DNA from: Synechococcus sp. BO 8801
Lineage (GTDB): Bacteria; Cyanobacteriota; Cyanobacteriia; PCC-6307; Cyanobiaceae
Assembly (NCBI RefSeq): GCF_002252675.1
Contig: NZ_NQKY01000009.1
Span: forward strand, 62,001 to 126,000
Direction: 5' to 3'
DNA length: 64,000 nucleotides
A program made the translations under genes and the position numbers. Below the pieces are notes generated by a model. That model had not been told where the DNA came from. It did not search any database and saw only the letters and a list, made by a program, of their open reading frames with translations. Shown here piece after piece: positions 47,123-54,668 of the stretch; position 1 is the first letter of the stretch; each line of letters opens with the position of its first letter.

Positions 47123-48088
47123 TTATGCAACATCCGATGCCGAACGGATCCGCAGCAGGCCCCAGCGGTCCTGCTCGACCCGCCCTTCCACCCGCCAGCC
47201 CGCTGCCGCCAGATCCCTCTCCAGGCCTGGGGCCTGATCCACCAGCAGGCCGCTGAGCAGGCCCACGCCGCCGGGGCTCAGCAGCTGCCCGAACCAGGGA
47301 ATCAGGGCCTCGATCACCGGCGCCAGGATGTTGCACAGCAGCAGATCCCCCGGACGTCCCTCCAGCAGCGCCACCAGGGCCTCGGCCGAGCCCGTGGTGA
47401 CCGCCAGCGCTGAGGGGGCGTCCGGCGCCATGGGTGAGGGCCCCAGGCCATTCAGGGCGGCGTTCTCCCGGGTGGCCCGCTCCGCCAGGGGGTCGGTGTC
47501 GGCGGCGGCCACGCTGGCTGCCCCCAGCCGCAGGGCGGCCAGGCCCAGGATGCCGCTGCCGCAGCCCAGATCGGCCACCCGCAGCCCCTCCAGGCCCTCA
47601 CCCAGGCCCGCCCGTTCCCGCTCCCCGGCGAGGGCCTCCAGGGCCTCCAGGCAGAGGCGGGGGGGGGGGGGGCTGCCGGTGCCGAAGGCGCTGCCCGGAT
47701 CGATGCGGATCACCAGCCGCCCGGCCTGCTCAGGCGGCACCTCCAGCCAGGCCGGCAGCACCAGCAGCCGCTCCCCCACCGGATCGGGCCGCCAGTGGCT
47801 CTTCCAGCTCAGGCTCCAGTCCTCATCGGCCTGCCGCTGCCAGTGGATCTGTGGCAGCGCCAGGTCAAAGGGCTCCCCCAGCGGGGCCAGGGCCCGCTCC
47901 AGCTCCTGGCGCTGGTCGGCGGGCCAGTCGCTCTCCGGCAGCCAGGCCAGCAGCTGGCGCTGCTCCGGCGCCTCGGGGGGGTGCTGGAGCGCCACCCGTG
48001 CCACCCCCAGGAGCGGCAGCTTCCAGAGCAGGGACTCCTCCAGTTCGGCCGGGGCGGCCATCTCCAGCCGCCACCAGACCAGGCCCAT
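47123..48088 (-). CDS. prmA: Ribosomal protein L11 methyltransferase
   Basis: 321-residue SAM-dependent enzyme that trimethylates ribosomal protein L11. The motif I region VADLGCGSGILGLAALRLGA, an acidic AAADTDPLA and the catalytic-loop NILAPVIEAL fit PrmA. The normally conserved GTGxHxTT element before motif I reads GTGSPPPPRLC, because of a 14-C/G run in the gene. The open frame is intact as given. The ATG shares one base with the serA stop. Confidence 0.9.
   Translation of the reverse strand: MGLVWWRLEMAAPAELEESLLWKLPLLGVARVALQHPPEAPEQRQLLAWLPESDWPADQRQELERALAPLGEPFDLALPQIHWQRQADEDWSLSWKSHWRPDPVGERLLVLPAWLEVPPEQAGRLVIRIDPGSAFGTGSPPPPRLCLEALEALAGERERAGLGEGLEGLRVADLGCGSGILGLAALRLGAASVAAADTDPLAERATRENAALNGLGPSPMAPDAPSALAVTTGSAEALVALLEGRPGDLLLCNILAPVIEALIPWFGQLLSPGGVGLLSGLLVDQAPGLERDLAAAGWRVEGRVEQDRWGLLRIRSASDVA
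47659..47672. repeat. 14-base G homopolymer inside prmA
   Basis: A run of 14 G on the plus strand (14 C in the coding sense) spans the Ser-Pro-Pro-Pro-Pro-Arg part of PrmA. It is the longest homopolymer I noticed in the window. It could be a slippage-prone site or a sequencing artefact. Confidence 0.9.
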
Positions 48089-49674
48089 CAGAGGGTGACC
48101 GGGTGGGCGGCCTGGATGCCGTTGATGCTGTGGATCACCGCCAGCAGGCTGGGGGGGATCGGGTCGTCGAGGCTCAGCACCATCACCGCGTCGCCGCGCA
48201 CGATGCGGCGGCCCACCTGCATCGAGGCGATGTTGACGTTGTGCTCGCCCAGCAGGGAGCCCAGCTGGCCGATGATGCCGGGCATGTCCCGGTGGCGGGT
48301 GAAGAGCATGTGACGGCTGGGGGTCACGTTCACCGGGAATTCGTCGATGGTGGTGATGCGCAGTTCCCCGTCGGTGAACACCGCGCCGGTGACGCTGTGG
48401 TTGCCCCGGGGGCTGCGGGAGCTGAGCTGCAGCGAACCGCCGGCGAAGTCGCGGCTGGCGTCGTCCTTCACCTCAAGCACGTGGATGCCGCGCTCCTTGG
48501 CCTCCAGGGTGGCGTTGACGTAGTTGATGCTGTCGCCGAGGGCGGCCGAGAGGATGCCCTTGAGGGCGGCCACCACCAGGGGCTGGGCCGGGTGGGAGGC
48601 GAATTCGCCCTGCAGCCGCACCTCCAGCTCGCTGATCTGGCCGCCGGCCAGCTGGCTGAGCAGCAGGCCCAGGGTTTCCGCCAGCTGCAGATGGGGCTTG
48701 AGCAGCTCCATCACCTCGGGGGTCAGGCCGGGGATGTTGACGGCGCTGCGGGCCGGCAGGCCCAGGAGCACGTCCCGGATCTGCTCGGCCACGTCGATGG
48801 CCACGTTCTCCTGGGCTTCCTCCGTGGACGCGCCCAGGTGCGGGGTGAGGATCAGCCGCTCCTTCACCAGGCGCAGGGGGGAATCGGCCGCCAGCGGTTC
48901 CTTGGCGTAGACGTCGAGGGCCGCACCGGCGATGACGCGGTTCTCGACCGCATCGGCCAGGGCCTGCTCGTCGATGATGCCGCCGCGGGCGCAGTTCACC
49001 AGCCGGGCGGTGGGTTTCATCGTGGCCAGCAGCGCCGCGTTGACGAGGTTCTCGGTGTCCGGCGTGCGGGGCAGGTGCAGGCTGACGTAGTCGGCTTCGG
49101 CGAACAGCTGGGGCAGGGGCAGCAGCCGCACCTGCAGCAGCTGGGCGCGCTCGGCGGAGATGAACGGGTCGTAGGCGGCCACGTCCATGCCCAGGGCCCG
49201 GGCGACACGGGCCACGTGGGAGCCGATCTTGCCGAGGCCCACCACGCCGAGGGTCTTCTTGTAGAGCTCGTTGCCGACGTAGGTCTTGCGGTCCCAGCCG
49301 CCGGCCATGGTGCTGGCGTGGGCGTGGGGCACGTGCCGCGACAGGGAGAGCATCAGCGCCAGGGCGTGCTCGGCGGCGGCGATCGTGTTGCCCTCCGGCG
49401 AATTGACGACGATCACGCCGCGGCGGGTGGCGGCGGGCACATCGACGTTGTCGACGCCCACGCCGGCCCGGCCGATGATGCGCAGGTGGCTCGCGGCCTC
49501 GATCACCTCGGCGGTCACCTGGGTGCCGGAGCGGATCATCAGACCCTCGTACTCACCGATGCACGCCACCAGCTGCTCCGGGCTCAGGCCCGTGCGCACG
49601 TCCACCTGGGCGACCTGGGAGAGGATGTCGATCCCCGCCTGGTCGATGGGATCGGAGACCAGAACCTTCGTCAT
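48088..49674 (-). CDS. serA: D-3-phosphoglycerate dehydrogenase
   Basis: First step of phosphorylated serine synthesis, 528 residues, the long form. NAD domain: GLGKIGSHVARVARALG with IGRAGVGVDNVDV. Catalytic Arg in NCARGGIIDE and His in LTPHLGASTEEAQENVA. An ASB-like middle domain and a C-terminal ACT domain (RHRDMPGIIGQLGSLLGEHN) suggest serine feedback. Coupled to prmA by TGATG overlap. Confidence 0.97.
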   Translation of the reverse strand: MTKVLVSDPIDQAGIDILSQVAQVDVRTGLSPEQLVACIGEYEGLMIRSGTQVTAEVIEAASHLRIIGRAGVGVDNVDVPAATRRGVIVVNSPEGNTIAAAEHALALMLSLSRHVPHAHASTMAGGWDRKTYVGNELYKKTLGVVGLGKIGSHVARVARALGMDVAAYDPFISAERAQLLQVRLLPLPQLFAEADYVSLHLPRTPDTENLVNAALLATMKPTARLVNCARGGIIDEQALADAVENRVIAGAALDVYAKEPLAADSPLRLVKERLILTPHLGASTEEAQENVAIDVAEQIRDVLLGLPARSAVNIPGLTPEVMELLKPHLQLAETLGLLLSQLAGGQISELEVRLQGEFASHPAQPLVVAALKGILSAALGDSINYVNATLEAKERGIHVLEVKDDASRDFAGGSLQLSSRSPRGNHSVTGAVFTDGELRITTIDEFPVNVTPSRHMLFTRHRDMPGIIGQLGSLLGEHNVNIASMQVGRRIVRGDAVMVLSLDDPIPPSLLAVIHSINGIQAAHPVTL

Positions 49675-49761
49675 GTCCGGCAGCGGTGGGGAGGGCGGGG
49701 GGTGCGCCCCCAGGGGGGCAGGCCGGAGGTGCAGTGTAGAGAGCGGTGCGGAGACGAGCCC

Positions 49762-50265
49762 ATGTCCCTGAGTGTGGTGGTCGTGCTGGACGACCGGGAA
49801 CGCCTGTATGCCCTGCGGGATCGCTTGCAGGCACTTCAGCCGGCCCCGACCCGGGTGCTGGCGATCGGCAGCGGTGAGGCGACCATGTCGGACGTGGAGC
49901 GGCTGGATCCGGCCACGGCCCGACGGCGGCGCCAGCAATCGATGGTGCGCTGGCTGCTGCCCTTCGGGTTCCTGGCCGGGCTCACCTTCACCCAGATCAC
50001 CGATCTGCACACGTTCAGCTTCGCCGGGGCCTACGGGGAGCCCCTGATCGGCGGCCTGCTGGGCATGGGCTCCGGCTGGATGGGCAGTTTTGCCGCCGCC
50101 GCCAGCGTCAGCTCGGAGGAGGACGACCGCATCCGCATCCTGCGCAACCGGCTCGACGAGGGCTGCTGGCTATTGCTGCTGGAGGCCCCCGTCGGCCGGG
50201 AGATCCCCTGGACCACCATCCAGCTGGCGCGACCGACGGCGGTGGTGCGACTGGACGACACCTGA
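49762..50265 (+). CDS. Membrane-associated hypothetical protein
   Basis: 167 residues, likely cyanobacterial-specific. A ferredoxin-like N-terminal strand-helix part (SVVVVLDDRERLYALRDRL) is followed by one or two hydrophobic segments (WLLPFGFLAGLTFTQITDL, PLIGGLLGMGSGWMGSFAA) and a soluble end (GCWLLLLEAPVGREIPW). It is 12 bases before the photosystem II S4 gene and divergent from serA. No known family. Confidence 0.75.
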   Translation: MSLSVVVVLDDRERLYALRDRLQALQPAPTRVLAIGSGEATMSDVERLDPATARRRRQQSMVRWLLPFGFLAGLTFTQITDLHTFSFAGAYGEPLIGGLLGMGSGWMGSFAAAASVSSEEDDRIRILRNRLDEGCWLLLLEAPVGREIPWTTIQLARPTAVVRLDDT

Positions 50266-50277
50266 GGCGCGGGGCCC

Positions 50278-51051
50278 ATGCTTCCACGACGGGACCTGCT
50301 GGAGGGGAGTCGCCACCCGGAGGAGCTCGGGGCCCTGTTCAGCCTGGCGGAGACGGCCCTGCGCACCTGGGAGCCCCAGGTCAGCGGCTTTCTCGAGGCG
50401 GCGGTGCGGGAGGAGGCCGAGGACCGGCTCGGTGCCCTCAGCGAGCTGAGCCTCGCCAGTGACGGCGGCCATCCCGGTGCCGAGCGCCGCTGCCTGCTGC
50501 TGGCACGGTCGGGACAGGAGCCGACGGCCCCCGCCCTGCTGGGGCTGGAGATCAGCGGCAACTTCCTGTTCGATCCCGCCTCGGCGGCCGACATGTCCGC
50601 GGGACTGGCCGCCTCCGGTGCCGGGGCCGCAGAGCTGGGTGACCTGTGGCTGCGGGGCGATCGGGGCGGCCAGGCGATCGTCAGCGAGGCCCTGGCCCGG
50701 CGGCTGGACGGGACCGAGGGCCTGGTGCGCACGGTGCCGGTGCGGTTCGAGGCCCGGCCCATCGAGGCGCTGCAGCTGCCGGCCCGCCGGCTGCCCCGCC
50801 AGCTCACCACGGTGGAGGCTTCCCTGCGGCTGGATGCCCTGGCGTCGGCCGGCTTCGGGCTGTCCCGGAATCGCATGGCCACCCTGATCCGCCAGGGGGC
50901 CGTCCGCCTCGACTGGAAGGTGGTCAGCAGTCCCAGCCAGCCCCTGGCCGTGGGGGCGCGGGTCCAGCTGGAGGGGCGGGGGGAGCTGGAGGTGCTGGCC
51001 ATCGAAGCCACCAAGCGGGAGCGTTTCCGGATCCGGCTGGAGCGCCATTGA
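50278..51051 (+). CDS. Photosystem II S4 domain protein
   Basis: 257-residue cyanobacterial and plastid-type RNA-binding protein (the PSII S4 family). The N-terminal domain starts LPRRDLLEGSRHPEELG. A C-terminal S4 domain (LRLDALASAGFGLSRNRMATLI, then GAVRLDWKVV) should bind RNA. The exact job in photosystem II biology is not settled. Probably in an operon with the membrane protein just upstream. Confidence 0.9.
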   Translation: MLPRRDLLEGSRHPEELGALFSLAETALRTWEPQVSGFLEAAVREEAEDRLGALSELSLASDGGHPGAERRCLLLARSGQEPTAPALLGLEISGNFLFDPASAADMSAGLAASGAGAAELGDLWLRGDRGGQAIVSEALARRLDGTEGLVRTVPVRFEARPIEALQLPARRLPRQLTTVEASLRLDALASAGFGLSRNRMATLIRQGAVRLDWKVVSSPSQPLAVGARVQLEGRGELEVLAIEATKRERFRIRLERH

Positions 51052-51244
51052 GGGCCCGGCGGCGCAAGTTGACAGGAGGGAAGGCCGGCGAGTAGGAAAA
51101 GTCGTGGTTGGAGACGGACCCGACGGATCGACTGTGAAAGGTCAACTGTCGGTGATGCTTTCTTTTCCCCGAGAACCATCCATCTCGAGGGCCAGCCATT
51201 TCAACGACAATCCAGCTCGGCCCTCATCGGGCTACCCATGATTG

Positions 51245-51274
51245 TTGTCTGAAATGGAGCCGCTTCGGTATTTC
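51245..51274 (+). promoter_or_regulatory. Promoter of tRNA-Val
   Basis: TTGTCT at 51245-51250 and TATTTC at 51269-51274 with an 18-base spacer look like sigma-70 boxes. The -10 ends 7 bases before the mature tRNA 5' end, a good distance for a tRNA promoter. Confidence 0.5.
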
Positions 51275-51281
51275 CGAGCTC

Positions 51282-51353
51282 GGGCGATTAGCTCAGAGGT
51301 AGAGCACTACCTTGACACGGTAGGAGTCACTGGTTCGATTCCAGTATCGCCCA
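51282..51353 (+). tRNA. tRNA-Val (GAC anticodon)
   Basis: A 72-base cloverleaf. The acceptor stem GGGCGAT pairs with ATCGCCC, and the discriminator is A. D arm GCTCAGAGGTAGAGC. Anticodon stem CTACC/GGTAG around loop TTGACAC, anticodon GAC. T arm ACTGG-TTCGATT-CCAGT. CCA is not encoded. The stems are perfect. It sits alone between the PSII S4 gene and murD. Confidence 0.97.
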
Positions 51354-51447
51354 TTGATTGATTTGAATTCTTCCGATTCGAGCCCGGTTCGGTTCAGCGA
51401 TCCCTTCGCTGCTACCCTCGGCCGATCCTGAGTATGAGTCTGCCAGC

Positions 51448-52866
51448 GTGAGTCCCGCCGAGGCCGTTGCACCTCTCTCCTGCACGGTGGTGGTGGGTCT
51501 GGGCCGGTCCGGTCTGGGGGCGGCCCGCCTGCTGCAGGCCCGCGGCGAGACGGTGGTGGTCATCGAGAGCGGTGACACGCCGGAGCACCGGGCCCTGGCG
51601 GCCCAGCTGGAGTGCGAGGCCATCGCGGTGCGGCTGGGGGTGCCCCTGAGCCTCGAGGCGTTCCGGGAGCTGCCACTGCCGCCGTCGGTGGTGGTGGTCA
51701 GCCCGGGCATCCCCTGGAACCACCCGGTGCTGGAGGCGCTGCGCTCCCGGGGAGTGCAGGTTCAGGGGGAGATTGTGCCCGCTTGGCAGGCCAGCCGCGA
51801 CGTGCCCTGGATCGCCATCACCGGCACCAACGGCAAGACCACCGTCACCTGCCTGGTGCACCACCTGCTGCAGCAGGCCGGCCGGGATGCGCCCCTCTGC
51901 GGCAATGTCGGCATCTCCGCCGCTGAGGTGGTGTTGCAGCGGCGTCTCGAGCAGGGGCCCCGCCCGGACTGGCTGGTGGTGGAACTGAGCAGTTACCAGA
52001 TCGAGGCCGCCCCCGCCGTCGCACCGGCGATCGGCGTCTGGACCACCCTCACCCCCGACCACCTGGAGCGCCACGGCACCCTGGACGCCTACCGGGCCAT
52101 CAAACGGAGCCTGCTGGAGAACTCCCGCGTCCGCATCCTCAACGCCGACGACCCCGACCTGCGCCAGCACGCCGACAGCTGGGACCAGGCCGACTGGATC
52201 ACCGCCGGCCCCAGGGAGGCCCTGCCGCCGGGCCTCGATCCGGTGCTCTGGATCGACGGCGACGACCAGGTGCGGGGCCGCCAGGGCCCCCTGTTCCCGG
52301 CCTCCGCCCTGGCCATGCCCGGGGCCCACAACCGTCAGAACCTGCTGCTGGCCGTGGCGGTGGGGCTCCATGCCGGGCTGGAGCCGGCGGTGATGGAGGC
52401 GGCCTGCCGTTCCTTCCCCGGTGTCCCCCACCGGCTTGAGCGCCTCCGCAGCCTCAACGGCGTGACCTGGTTCAACGACAGCAAAGCCACCAACTACGAC
52501 GCCGCCGAGGTGGCCCTGCGGGCCCTGGAGGGTCCCCTGGTGGTGCTGGCCGGCGGCCAGTCGAAGCAGGGGGAGGCCTCGGCCTGGCTGGAGCAGCTCC
52601 GGCAGCGGGCCGCGGCGGTGGTGCTTTACGGCGCGGCGCGGCAGGAGTTCGCCGGCCTGCTGGAGGCCAGCGGCTACGGCGGCGTGGTCAAGCAGGAGGA
52701 GGGCCTGGAGGGAGCGGTGGCCCTGGCCGCGACGCTGGCCCCCTCTCTCGGCTGCCGGGGGGTGCTGCTCTCCCCGGCCTGTGCCAGCTTCGACCAGTAC
52801 ACCAGTTTCGAGGCCCGCGGCGACCACTTCCGCGGCCTGGTGCTGGCCCTCGACACCGACAGCTGA
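51448..52866 (+). CDS. murD: UDP-N-acetylmuramoylalanine-D-glutamate ligase
   Basis: 472-residue Mur ligase adding D-Glu to UDP-MurNAc-Ala. The N-terminal dinucleotide-like VVVGLGRSGLGAARLL, the ATP loop ITGTNGKTTVTCLVHHLL, and WFNDSKATNYDAAEVAL in the C-terminal part are standard. GTG start at 51448. The EVE-domain gene follows 12 bases after. Confidence 0.96.
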   Translation: MSPAEAVAPLSCTVVVGLGRSGLGAARLLQARGETVVVIESGDTPEHRALAAQLECEAIAVRLGVPLSLEAFRELPLPPSVVVVSPGIPWNHPVLEALRSRGVQVQGEIVPAWQASRDVPWIAITGTNGKTTVTCLVHHLLQQAGRDAPLCGNVGISAAEVVLQRRLEQGPRPDWLVVELSSYQIEAAPAVAPAIGVWTTLTPDHLERHGTLDAYRAIKRSLLENSRVRILNADDPDLRQHADSWDQADWITAGPREALPPGLDPVLWIDGDDQVRGRQGPLFPASALAMPGAHNRQNLLLAVAVGLHAGLEPAVMEAACRSFPGVPHRLERLRSLNGVTWFNDSKATNYDAAEVALRALEGPLVVLAGGQSKQGEASAWLEQLRQRAAAVVLYGAARQEFAGLLEASGYGGVVKQEEGLEGAVALAATLAPSLGCRGVLLSPACASFDQYTSFEARGDHFRGLVLALDTDS

Positions 52867-52878
52867 GGCGGACGCACC

Positions 52879-53346
52879 ATGGCCTGGTGGTTGATGAAGA
52901 GCGAGCCGGATGTCTACGGCATCCACCACCTGCAGGCGGAGGGCACCACCCTCTGGGACGGCATCCGCAACTACCAGGCCCGCAACTTCATGCGTGCCAT
53001 GGAGATCGGCGACCGGGCGTTCTTCTACCACTCCAATGCCAGCCCCCCGGGCATCGTCGGCCTGATGGAAGTGACCGAGACGGGACTGGTGGATCCCAGC
53101 CAGTTCGACGCCGCCTCGAAGTACTTCGATCCGGCCTCCAAGCCGGAGGCCCCGCGCTGGGACTGCGTGCGCCTCGCCTATCGCGCCACCTTTCCGGCGA
53201 TGCTGAGCCTGGAGGCCCTGCGGGAACAGTTCAGCGTCGAAGACCTGGCGGTGGTGCGCCGGGGCAATCGCCTCTCGATCCTGCCGGTGAGCGCCGCCAG
53301 CGCCGCCCGGCTGTTTCGCCTGCTGGGGGTGGAGCCGGACGCCTGA
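52879..53346 (+). CDS. EVE domain protein
   Basis: 155-residue PUA-superfamily protein of the EVE (thymocyte nuclear protein 1-like) family, expected to bind modified bases in DNA or RNA. The core WWLMKSEPDVYGIHHL, WDGIRNYQARNFMRAM and RAFFYHSNASPPGIVG is complete. Small stand-alone forms like this are common and of unclear role. It ends two bases before the convergent DUF2811 gene. Confidence 0.92.
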   Translation: MAWWLMKSEPDVYGIHHLQAEGTTLWDGIRNYQARNFMRAMEIGDRAFFYHSNASPPGIVGLMEVTETGLVDPSQFDAASKYFDPASKPEAPRWDCVRLAYRATFPAMLSLEALREQFSVEDLAVVRRGNRLSILPVSAASAARLFRLLGVEPDA

Positions 53347-53348
53347 GG

Positions 53349-53603
53349 TCAGGCCGCCGGCGCCGAGAACGCCTGGTGGCCGGGAAACAGGTTGGCCAGG
53401 TAGCAGCGGGTCACCCCGCGGTTGCGGATCCCGTTCTGCACCAGAAAGCCCGCCAGGGCGGCCTGGAACAGCCGGTACTGGTCCCAGTTGGGGTGCTCCT
53501 CGATGAACTCGCGCATGGCCGCCAGCAGGGGCGCGGGCACATCCGCCCGCAGGCTCACCAGAGACTCGGCCCCGTCCAGCGGCAGTGTTCTCGGGCGGGA
53601 CAT
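53349..53603 (-). CDS. DUF2811 domain protein
   Basis: 84-residue protein matching the cyanobacterial DUF2811 pattern: VSLRADVPAPLLAAMREFIE, NWDQYRLFQAALAGFLVQNG. No catalytic motif. ATG at 53603. A small hairpin (CTGGCT/AGCCAG) lies just upstream on its leader. Function unknown. Confidence 0.88.
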   Translation of the reverse strand: MSRPRTLPLDGAESLVSLRADVPAPLLAAMREFIEEHPNWDQYRLFQAALAGFLVQNGIRNRGVTRCYLANLFPGHQAFSAPAA

Positions 53604-53897
53604 TGCGAATTCCTGGCTGGGCGTGAGCCAGTTCTCCACACCCAGGGGGCCGCGTCAAACGCCGCCGCCGGCGGCCATCCGTCCCCCGTCCCAGCCTGAG
53701 ACACCAGCCACCGCAGGGGTTTCGGAGCATCCCTGGGGCCACTCCCGCTTCTCAGGAACGCTCGCCTTTCCCTGTCAAGCGGCAGCGGCGACACGGGCCG
53801 CTTCTCCCCATCCGGGGCCGGTGGCCAGCGGCGATCGCCACCGGCCTGGGGAGAAACGGTGCAAAACCGGGGGGCCGGTTGCGGAATCCGCCAACGA
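53604..53897. other. Intergenic region with several stem-loops
   Basis: No gene seen. It contains CTGGCT/AGCCAG near 53613-53631, an AAGCGGC (53777-53783) / GCCGCTT (53797-53803) stem, and a larger stem. In the larger stem GGCCGGTGGC (53816-53825) pairs with GCCACCGGCC (53837-53846), and flanking CTCCCCA/TGGGGAG add 7 pairs across a bulge. The loop of the last holds GCGATCGC. The region follows the rpoZ-DUF1818 unit on the minus strand and may serve as its 3' end, though no T tract is present. Confidence 0.55.
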
Positions 53898-54323
53898 TCA
53901 CCAATCCTGATCCCCGCCGCCTTGCTCAGCGGGTCTCAGGCGCTCCAGCGCGGCGCTGAACGCCTCACTGGCGGCGGCGCTCCAGCCCCCCTCGATGCCC
54001 CGCAGTCCCGGGGCGGGGGTGAGCACCAGCTGCAGCGTCCAGTGCTGCCGGTCACCCTCCAGGCCCAGCCACAGGGATCCGGCGTCGCCCCCTTCGGGCT
54101 CTCCGATCGGCAGCTCCACCTCCATGGCCACGGCTTCCTCCGCCATCAGGACGTCGGCCATGGCCCGGTGCTGGGCGGTGAGGCGACCGGCGGCAAGCTG
54201 CAGGGCGCCCAGCTCTGCCGCGGTCAGTTCACTGGCCCAGCCGTCCCCGCCGATGAGGGCGATGAAAGGGGCCCGGGCGGGATCCACCACCAGCCGCCAG
54301 CCCGGGCCCTCGCAGATCTCCAC
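53898..54323 (-). CDS. DUF1818 domain protein
   Basis: 141-residue cyanobacterial and plastid protein. It starts with EGPGWRLVVDPARAPFIALI, keeps GDGWASELTAAELGALQL, VAMEVELP and LWLGLEGDRQHWTLQLVL, and ends in a Gly/Asp tail. No known activity. It lies 22 bases after rpoZ on the same strand, so probably cotranscribed with it. Confidence 0.87.
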   Translation of the reverse strand: MEICEGPGWRLVVDPARAPFIALIGGDGWASELTAAELGALQLAAGRLTAQHRAMADVLMAEEAVAMEVELPIGEPEGGDAGSLWLGLEGDRQHWTLQLVLTPAPGLRGIEGGWSAAASEAFSAALERLRPAEQGGGDQDW

Positions 54324-54345
54324 GGCGGGGTGGTGGCGGGGACCC

Positions 54346-54573
54346 TCAGCCGGGCAGCAGGTCGGGCTGGTCCTGCTCGTCGCTGAGCTCGATGATGGCC
54401 CGCTGGACCGGCTTGATCATCGAGTCGTCGAGCAGGCCGTCGAAATCATCGAAGCGGCGCTGCTTGGCCCGGAAAGCGATGCGAACGGTGGTCAGGTAGC
54501 GGTTGCTGGAGTGACGGATCAGGCTCTCCCCGCGCTGGGCCAGTTCCTTGGCGTTGAGTTCGCTGCTCGGCAT
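54346..54573 (-). CDS. rpoZ: RNA polymerase omega subunit
   Basis: 75-residue omega subunit of cyanobacterial type: [20 protein letters not shown] and the region [17 protein letters not shown]. It helps assemble beta' and influences sigma use in cyanobacteria. A hairpin is directly before its start codon. Confidence 0.92.
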   Translation of the reverse strand: MPSSELNAKELAQRGESLIRHSSNRYLTTVRIAFRAKQRRFDDFDGLLDDSMIKPVQRAIIELSDEQDQPDLLPG

Positions 54574-54622
54574 GCGGGCCTGATCATCAGTCTCAACACC
54601 CTAGATCAGCCCATCGGCCCGC
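54574..54622 (-). promoter_or_regulatory. Hairpin abutting the rpoZ start codon
   Basis: On the minus strand GCGGGCC (54622-54616) pairs with GGCCCGC (54580-54574), and an inner TGATC/GATCA pair closes an 18-base loop, with a 7-base one-sided bulge. The 3' arm touches the rpoZ ATG, so any ribosome-binding sequence lies inside the stem. This suggests translational control, but is prediction only. Confidence 0.5.
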
Positions 54623-54668
54623 CCTTTCCAGCCGCCACCGGCCTAGAAGGGGAGCCATCCGTCGACCC

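Noticed and set aside
51052-51281. Possible small RNA or terminator after the PSII S4 gene
   Set aside because: Only a 5-base GAAAG/CTTTC stem with a TTTT end and a loose GTTGAC/GTCAAC pair are visible; too weak to call.
53831-53838. HIP1 octamer (GCGATCGC) as a feature of the genome
   Set aside because: I could find only about half a dozen copies (for example near 11640, 18219, 27723, 27854, 39462 and 53831), close to what base composition predicts, so no HIP1 enrichment is claimed.
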